The translations under genes were made by a program, and so were the position numbers. 64,000 nucleotides of DNA. It comes from Aegilops tauschii subsp. strangulata (lineage: Eukaryota > Streptophyta > Magnoliopsida > Poales > Poaceae). The DNA is taken from contig NC_053038.3 in assembly GCF_002575655.3 (NCBI RefSeq), positions 146,894,885-146,958,884 of the forward strand, written 5' to 3'. Below are positions 58,859 through 64,000 of the stretch, piece by piece (the stretch's first letter is position 1; the number at the start of each line of letters is the position of its first letter). The notes below the pieces were generated by a model. It did no database searches and was not told the origin of the DNA. It saw nothing but the letters and a program-made list of their open reading frames with translations.

Positions 58859-60238
58859 CCTCCCGAGGCTCAGGGTCTAGGTGGCTCATGAGGAGCGACT
58901 TCTTCAGCGCGCGCCTTCAGCTACCCCAACACCCCTTCGACAACGAAACTAGGTGACATTTTCCAAGTTTATTCAGCTGGGAGTGCCCCTCGGGCTGCAT
59001 CATTCCCACGTCGCATGGGCCTATCCCCGCGGCATGTACCCTTTTGCATCTTTAGCTTACTCTACTGGGGGCGCCCCTCGGGCTGCATCATCCCCAGGCT
59101 GCTTGGGTCGGTCCCAGAGGCATGTATCGTTCTCGCATCTATCTAAGCTAGTTCGCTTCCCATGCATGAGTTATTTATGGCCACCCCTTGCTTGACTATT
59201 ACTCACCGCGTCCGCCCGCGTCGCCGATCGGCCCCTTGCTCACCCTGCAATGGGGGCTACTCATGCTTGCACGGTGCTTGTGGTCGGGTCCGTCCCTGCA
59301 ACGCTAACAAATCTGAGCGGTTCAGCTCTGGCTCGCGGCACACCCGTGCACGTCACCTCACCAAACCCTCAGTGCCTTCATCTTCTTGCAGAACGACCAG
59401 TGGCAGACCGGCAAGCGTTGTGGCAATTTGTACCCCTCCTCACGCTAACCTGCAGGAACCTCCCGAGGGCAATAGCGGGCGGCACCGCAAGCTCCTTCCT
59501 TTTCCATACAGTTTGCTTGCCGTTGAAAGGGGGCTCCTGAGCATCGCGACTCGGGAGCTCTTACTGGCTCTCCAGCCCTCACCCCCTAGCCTTGACCACG
59601 GCATCACGACCTGGCATACCAGCGGCAGCTGAGCTCGCTCGAGGGCCGGGACCCTAGGACGTAGAGCACACGGAAGAGCGTGGGAAAGAGGGGGAGTCTC
59701 GCATGGGCCTAACCTGGCTACACTACGGTCGGCGGTGCACAAGGAGTCTGGCGCCATGCATGGAACCGACTCTGGACTACCAAGATAAGTTCCGCACCCG
59801 AGTTAGCTGAGCCCCGCGGCATAGGATTCCCATCTCTTGCAGCCCTATTGCGGCGACGTCGCCTCCCTTTCCCACCTTTAGGTAGCTGCTTGCACGCTAA
59901 AGGGGGCCTCTTGACAATCGCGCCTCAGGAGCTCTTACTGGACCTCGGGCCGCTCAGCTCCTGGCCTTGACCACGGCATCGCGACCTGGCATACCAGCGT
60001 ACCTGGAGACCGGGACCTGTCAGCGTAGAGCACCAAGCTACCGCAAAGTTGGAAAGGGGAGACCGAGCCGAAGCAGGGCATGCATTCGTAAATCTTCATA
60101 ATAAGGACGATATCAACAAAAGGCATTACATACCCTTTACACGCCTCCCATGGGGTCCATCCCGATTCCTCGCAGCGAACAAAAGAAGGAAGTTTCTAGG
60201 AGCCCTATCTACATGCGCCAATGCCGCCAACGCCATCA
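58859..60238. repeat. Element A' untranslated region with tandem repeats
   Basis: Non-coding. Two adjacent copies of about 88 bp lie at 58977-59064 and 59065-59153 (shared core gcccctcgggctgcatcat). A larger duplication of about 180 bp with about 375-bp spacing lies at roughly 59505-59695 and 59880-60062 (shared core ccttgaccacggcatc). No gene is seen. Confidence 0.65.
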
Positions 60239-60403
60239 TCAACAGTGGACCACCGGAGGCCGCTCACACGAAGGCCTCGACACCTCTGGCCTCAGGACTA
60301 CATCGCGGCGGCGGGCCAAGCTCTTCTTCGGCGGAAGCGGCCCCGGCTCGTCGCGGGGGGCTTTTCCCTTTTCTGCGACCGAGAACCTCCGAATTGGCGC
60401 CAT
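60239..60403 (-). pseudogene. Short remnant of the A-family antisense ORF
   Basis: On the minus strand, ATG 60403-60401 gives MAPIRRFSVAEKGKAPRDEP, homologous to the start of the antisense frame of A at 3897. It stops after 54 residues and has no B3-like part. The 120 bases upstream (minus strand) also match A, so a shared promoter or leader is kept. Confidence 0.6.
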
Positions 60404-60736
60404 GCGAGTCGCTGCGAGCGATGGAGCAATGGAGGAGAAGTGAGCGGAGCAGGAAGAGATGGGCGACGGGGGCTCCGCCCCCTCCTCATTTATAGCAGGA
60501 GAAGGCCAACCGGTGACCCCCACGATCACAGGTAATGATGGTTTTCTCCGCATGTATCAGGGACTCGTCAAGTCGGGCAGTTGCCGAGGCAGCGTGGAGA
60601 AGCGGAGACGCCCACGTCCCATCAATCGCCACGCGTCAACCGAGGCCGCAGGCTATTGGGGCCCGCGGCGCTCCGCACTTGCCCCTTGGCTTCGCCTCGA
60701 AGCCAAGTCCGAGCGCGCCTTGGGCCCGCGGGCTAC

Positions 60737-61632
60737 TGTCGACGTCCTGGGAACGGGGGTCCCCAGACTTGCCTGCCTGTGGCCCACGGCGTGGCTCCAC
60801 CAGCGGCCCCGTACGGCCCATCTTCATCAGCAAACACTCAAGACCCTCGCGAGGGGCCAAGCCTCACGAGGCGGATGACGCAAGACCTCCTCGGGGTGGC
60901 TTCACCAGGCTGGCTCGCGAGGGGCGGAGAGATCAACGCGAGGGGCACCTCGCGAGGTCCCTGTGACGCAAGTCATGATGACCAAGGCCAGGCGGGCTCC
61001 AGAGCGCGCAGCATACTCGTTTCCTCTTTGTTGCTAAAGAGGCAAGTGCAGGCGAGGATTCCCGAGACATCAGGCAAAGGTTGCCATATCGATGCAACAA
61101 GACCAAGACTAGCAGGACGGCAGGATGGAAGTCGCCGTGGAGCCCACTGCGGCGTCACCACCAGAGCCTTTGGCAGGTGAAGACCACCTTTAGTCAGGAT
61201 AACTTGTACTGGTTGTCTCCCTTCAAATTTGGCCATTGTTGGATCTCTTCCCGCCTACATTTGGCAAGAGGACCAGGGCCTCTATAAATAGGACTAGCCA
61301 CCACAGTAGGGGGAAAAACTGATCTGGGACCATTCAGATCATCCTCAACCACACAAGCTCACCGAGCTCAAGGACACCTCTCCTCAGGAGGCTGTTCTTC
61401 CCATGTACTTGTTCATCCTCAGCCCAAGAGGCAATCCACCACACCACACTGGAGTAGGGTATTACACCACATCGGTGGCCCGAACCAGTATAAACCCTGT
61501 GTCCCTTGTTATGTGAGTTCGATGGGCTGAGCTTTGAGATTGTGGTGAGAGCGTGATCTAGGGGGAGCAGAGATCTTCGTGCGCACCCCAGTGTTCGAAC
61601 CTAAGGGTTTTGCCAGAACCCGAAATCCGACA
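60737..61632 (+). repeat. Element A' 3' LTR
   Basis: 896 bp from tgtcgacgtcctggg to aaatccgaca, homologous to 4233-5098. A TATA box (ctataaata) lies at 61282-61290. The G-rich tract gcgggctac precedes it. Confidence 0.92.
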
Positions 61633-61640
61633 ATATCCGT

Positions 61641-61774
61641 ATCTACATACTTAACATAGTAACAACTATCACATTTTTAGAGGCTAAGGCCAACAACCAT
61701 ATGGTCCATATCTACATACTTAACATATATAGTAACAGCTAGCACATTTTAAGAGGCTAAGGGCCAAGAACCAC
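61641..61774. repeat. Imperfect tandem duplication of about 65-70 bp
   Basis: Copy 1 (61641-61698) and copy 2 (61710-61774) both begin atctacatacttaacata and share gaggctaag and a ccaa-aacca end, with small indels. It lies between the B3 stop codon and the A' LTR, so it is in the 3' untranslated or downstream region of the B3 gene. Confidence 0.75.
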
Positions 61775-61776
61775 AA

Positions 61777-63189
61777 CTATCCACTGGAAGCAGCTTCATC
61801 ACGGCGACTCGGCATCTCGTCAATGAAAAGGAAGAGCCCTCCCGTGCCTTGGTAGAGCATGAGTAGAACAATATCTCCAATTTTCCAATATGGATGCATT
61901 GCCACGAGAAGCGAGAACTTGTTAATTTGAATGGCTCCATTTCTACGGGAAATGCAGTACCTTGCAATCACTTTGGCGTTATTAGCAGGCACAACTGTAA
62001 TTCGACCACGCCGGGAAATCGATCCAGGAACTACTACAGGCGGCAATTTCTGTTGACATGTAGAATAAAAAACAATTGTAATATATTGTTGAAGATATAT
62101 ATATATAGTTTATGAGCATCAACATTAAAATAAGAATTTTTACCAGCATTTTGTGCACACAAACGGTCTTGTTCAGTGTGTGCCCCATAGGTCTAATTAA
62201 TCCCATCCAAAATCCAGCGTTAATACGCTGTGCTATCTCTGTCAGATTATCAACACAGTATTATTTATTCAGAAGATGGCAGCAGAATATATAGTGCGCA
62301 TAAATTGGTAAATAGAATTTGTTACTGCCTAGGCACGGAGTCAGAATATGATATCACAATTGGTTGCTTAACTAGTGATCAATTGGTTGCTTAAATAGTA
62401 ATATGACAACATGGAGAAAGTTGAAAGGACACTAACCTCGATCAGACTTTGATCGGCTGATGACGTCGGGTAAGTAAACATCCATGTTAATTAGACCAGG
62501 CTGTGGTGCATGCACTAGAATTTTATTGCCAGCTTTCAGTTCATAACACTTAGACATTTTTCTCCAATGGTCCGCATTAAAATAGGAGTGATCATCTTTA
62601 TCAAGTTTTACGCTAACCGTCGTTGTAAATCCATGTTGCGTTGTCAATATGACATCCTGGGAGTTATCAGCAAAGTAAAGCCCAAGATTTCCTTCTACTC
62701 TTGTTCTTGCAAAGCAAGGGATGTACTGCTTGAAATGAAAATTAAGATCGTAAATTAGATATATTGAAATAATAGAGCAAGATGCAAATATGGGAGTAAC
62801 TATAGAACAGATCCATATATATAAAGTATAAAAATATAGAATTAAAAATACATAATGTAACAAAGATTTGATGCAAATATATAGATAATGTAGCAACAGA
62901 CGATATATGTTCACAAATTTAGGCCATGCCGACCGTGGTAGGTTGAGATTGAACATACCGAGCGCTCCCTGAAGTCATCCGGAATGGTGAGATAGAACTT
63001 CGTTTCCAACTGGCCACGACCACAGTCGCCCAATTTGTGCTCACAGTATGGACACATGAATGAACACCCACGAATCAGCTAGAACAAAAATGATTCCATG
63101 GCGATTTCCGCCGGTTGATTAACAGCGACGGACGGACTGCGATAAGAGATGAGTGAATATTTTGCTAATAAGTCGATTACCTTCTCCAT
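61777..63189 (-). CDS. B3-domain protein gene, five exons
   Basis: Model on the minus strand: 63189-63181, 63078-62959, 62725-62437, 62238-62144, 62049-61777; 786 bp, 261 residues. All four introns have GT...AG ends, and phases fit throughout without internal stops. Exon 1 contributes only MEK; its intron ends tttttgttctag at 63079. The N-terminus has a Cys/His cluster (C8, C12, C15, H17, C22), as in many REM-type B3 proteins. The first B3 domain covers about residues 28-130 (FYLTIPDDF, GLYFADNSQDVIL, YELKAGNKILVH, MDVYL). The second, more diverged, covers about 172-250 (KLPPVVVPGSI, YWKIGDIVLLMLYQ, GLFLFIDEM). B3 domains bind DNA in the nucleus; target and pathway cannot be told. A start at 63057 (Met 11) is an alternative. 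I see no sign of decay, but expression is not shown. Confidence 0.82.
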
Positions 63190-63778
63190 GAGAAAAATCC
63201 CCGGCCCAATCCCGTAGGAAACCCCAGTCGACCAGAGTCTAGAATGTCGGTGTAGATAGGCAGTGGAAAGCGGTAGGGGCAAAATCCGGTGCTGTTTGGA
63301 GCGCGACCTACGCCAGCCGCCAACAACCGTCGAGCTTAGGGTGCAGAGTTGCGGAGGAGTCCGCGGCGAGTGAGTGGGGACAAAGTGGGCGAGGGTTTTC
63401 TTTTTCATGATGCATGTGTGAGTGAACACACACGGTTCGCAGAGGCGACGGAGATGAATCGTGTGCGATAGTAAATCACCGAGATTGAATAGGAATCCAA
63501 ATTTCCTTTGTCCTTCATCCATGAGTTTTTTTCTACGATGAACATAAACCCTGCTAATCACCGTATTCAAATTTGACACTTTTCCGGGTTCATTTACAAT
63601 ATTTAGGGGATTATGTGCATTTCGTAGGCATTAATGCACATAATTAAAATTCAGACAATCGGTGCATGAAAGGGTGCACAAGAACGGTCTGGAAAAACCA
63701 TAGTCGTGGTATTTAGTAATTTCTCAAGCCTTTTACAAGGAATGGGCAGAGATTTCAATGGAATGTGTGGCAATTCTA
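63190..63778. other. Upstream region of the B3 gene
   Basis: Presumed promoter and 5' untranslated region of the B3 gene (minus strand). A pyrimidine-rich stretch and the telo-box-like word aaaccct (minus strand near 63389-63395) are visible; I see no clear TATA box. A perfect 12-bp inverted repeat, attatgtgcatt / aatgcacataat, lies at 63610-63621 and 63633-63644. A minus-strand frame of 166 codons covering 63079-63579 is not supported as a gene. Confidence 0.4.
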
Positions 63779-64000
63779 TAACACCCCATTTGTAACACTT
63801 CCATATTTTGGCAATATATCCAACTTTGAACATGATCAATTCCATTTTGGGCTCCTTCATTTTGGGTCATTTTGTTGTTTTCTTTCAAGCATTATTGTTG
63901 GTTGCCATGTCATCATCATATAGTGCATATTCATTTCATGCCATCCTTGTCATATTGCATTTTATTCTTACTATGTCCTGGCATCACGGTCATTGTGTGG
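63779..64000. repeat. Possible start of another LTR at the window edge
   Basis: From about 63779 the sequence (taacaccccatttgtaacac) has the style of a gypsy LTR start, AT-rich with repeated cattttggg words, and runs off the window. There is no clean TG terminus or target duplication to prove it. Confidence 0.3.

Larger units (their letters stand above)
55807..61632 (+). mobile_element. Element A': older copy of the A family, 3' part
   Basis: Contains a leader piece, gag, a degraded protease, a stub of reverse transcriptase, repetitive untranslated sequence, a short antisense frame and a 3' LTR. RNase H and integrase are absent, so it is an internally deleted copy. Its 5' LTR should lie left of the window, beyond A and the first part of the B LTR. 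Its right target duplication would be atatc at 61633-61637. Because B sits inside it, A' is the oldest element in the stack. Confidence 0.85.

Noticed and set aside
63079..63579. Minus-strand frame of 166 codons ending just before the B3 gene
   Set aside because: Its end is the intron-1 acceptor region of the B3 model (tttttgttctag), it has no domain, and the spliced start MEK joins in phase with exon 2.

Overview
Organism and overall character. The window looks like intergenic DNA of a large grass genome, most probably Triticeae (wheat, Aegilops or barley type). About 96% of it is LTR retrotransposon sequence, nearly all Ty3/gypsy, stacked by nested insertion. The only host-type gene I can support is a five-exon B3-domain gene on the minus strand at 61777-63189. 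I see no tRNA, rRNA, CRISPR or bacterial features. Element letters are mine; 'Fatima-like' for C rests on remembered LTR similarity. Layout from outside in: (1) A' is an old element downstream of the B3 gene; its gag, decayed protease, RT stub and 3' LTR lie at 55807-61632, and its 5' end is left of the window. (2) B sits in the A' leader: a plus-strand element with LTRs of about 4.35 kb and a non-coding internal domain, in pieces at 5099-8694, 21851-22497, 36645-39877 and 53216-55806. (3) Four insertions lie in B: A (same family as A', plus strand, to 5098) in its 5' LTR; D (minus, 8695-21845, TSD attct) and E (plus, 22498-36639, TSD gtagt), related Tekay-type chromoviruses, in its internal domain; and C (Fatima-like, minus, 39878-53210, TSD ctcgg) in its 3' LTR. 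(4) F, a 4140-bp solo LTR (46960-51099, TSD gtcgg), lies in the gag region of C. The target-site duplications of C, D, E and F are exact 5-bp matches, so the insertion order is well supported for these four. The order for A, B and A' depends on flanks outside the window. How the parts work together. D and E have gag-pol reading frames of exactly 4476 bp with gag zinc knuckle, protease, RT, RNase H, integrase and a C-terminal chromodomain, broken only by two (D) and one (E) in-frame stops. B, C and A' lack a usable pol and would have depended on other elements for mobility. Most notable. E has an extra reading frame (ORF0, 27000-27773) before gag-pol. The ATGs of ORF0 and of gag-pol each lie at a splice-acceptor-like site, and a donor-like site lies beside a hairpin conserved in the LTRs of D, E and (hairpin only) F. 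C carries a six-exon antisense gene whose splice signals are still readable. A carries an antisense reading frame with a decayed B3-like DNA-binding domain, in the same window as an unrelated-looking cellular B3 gene.
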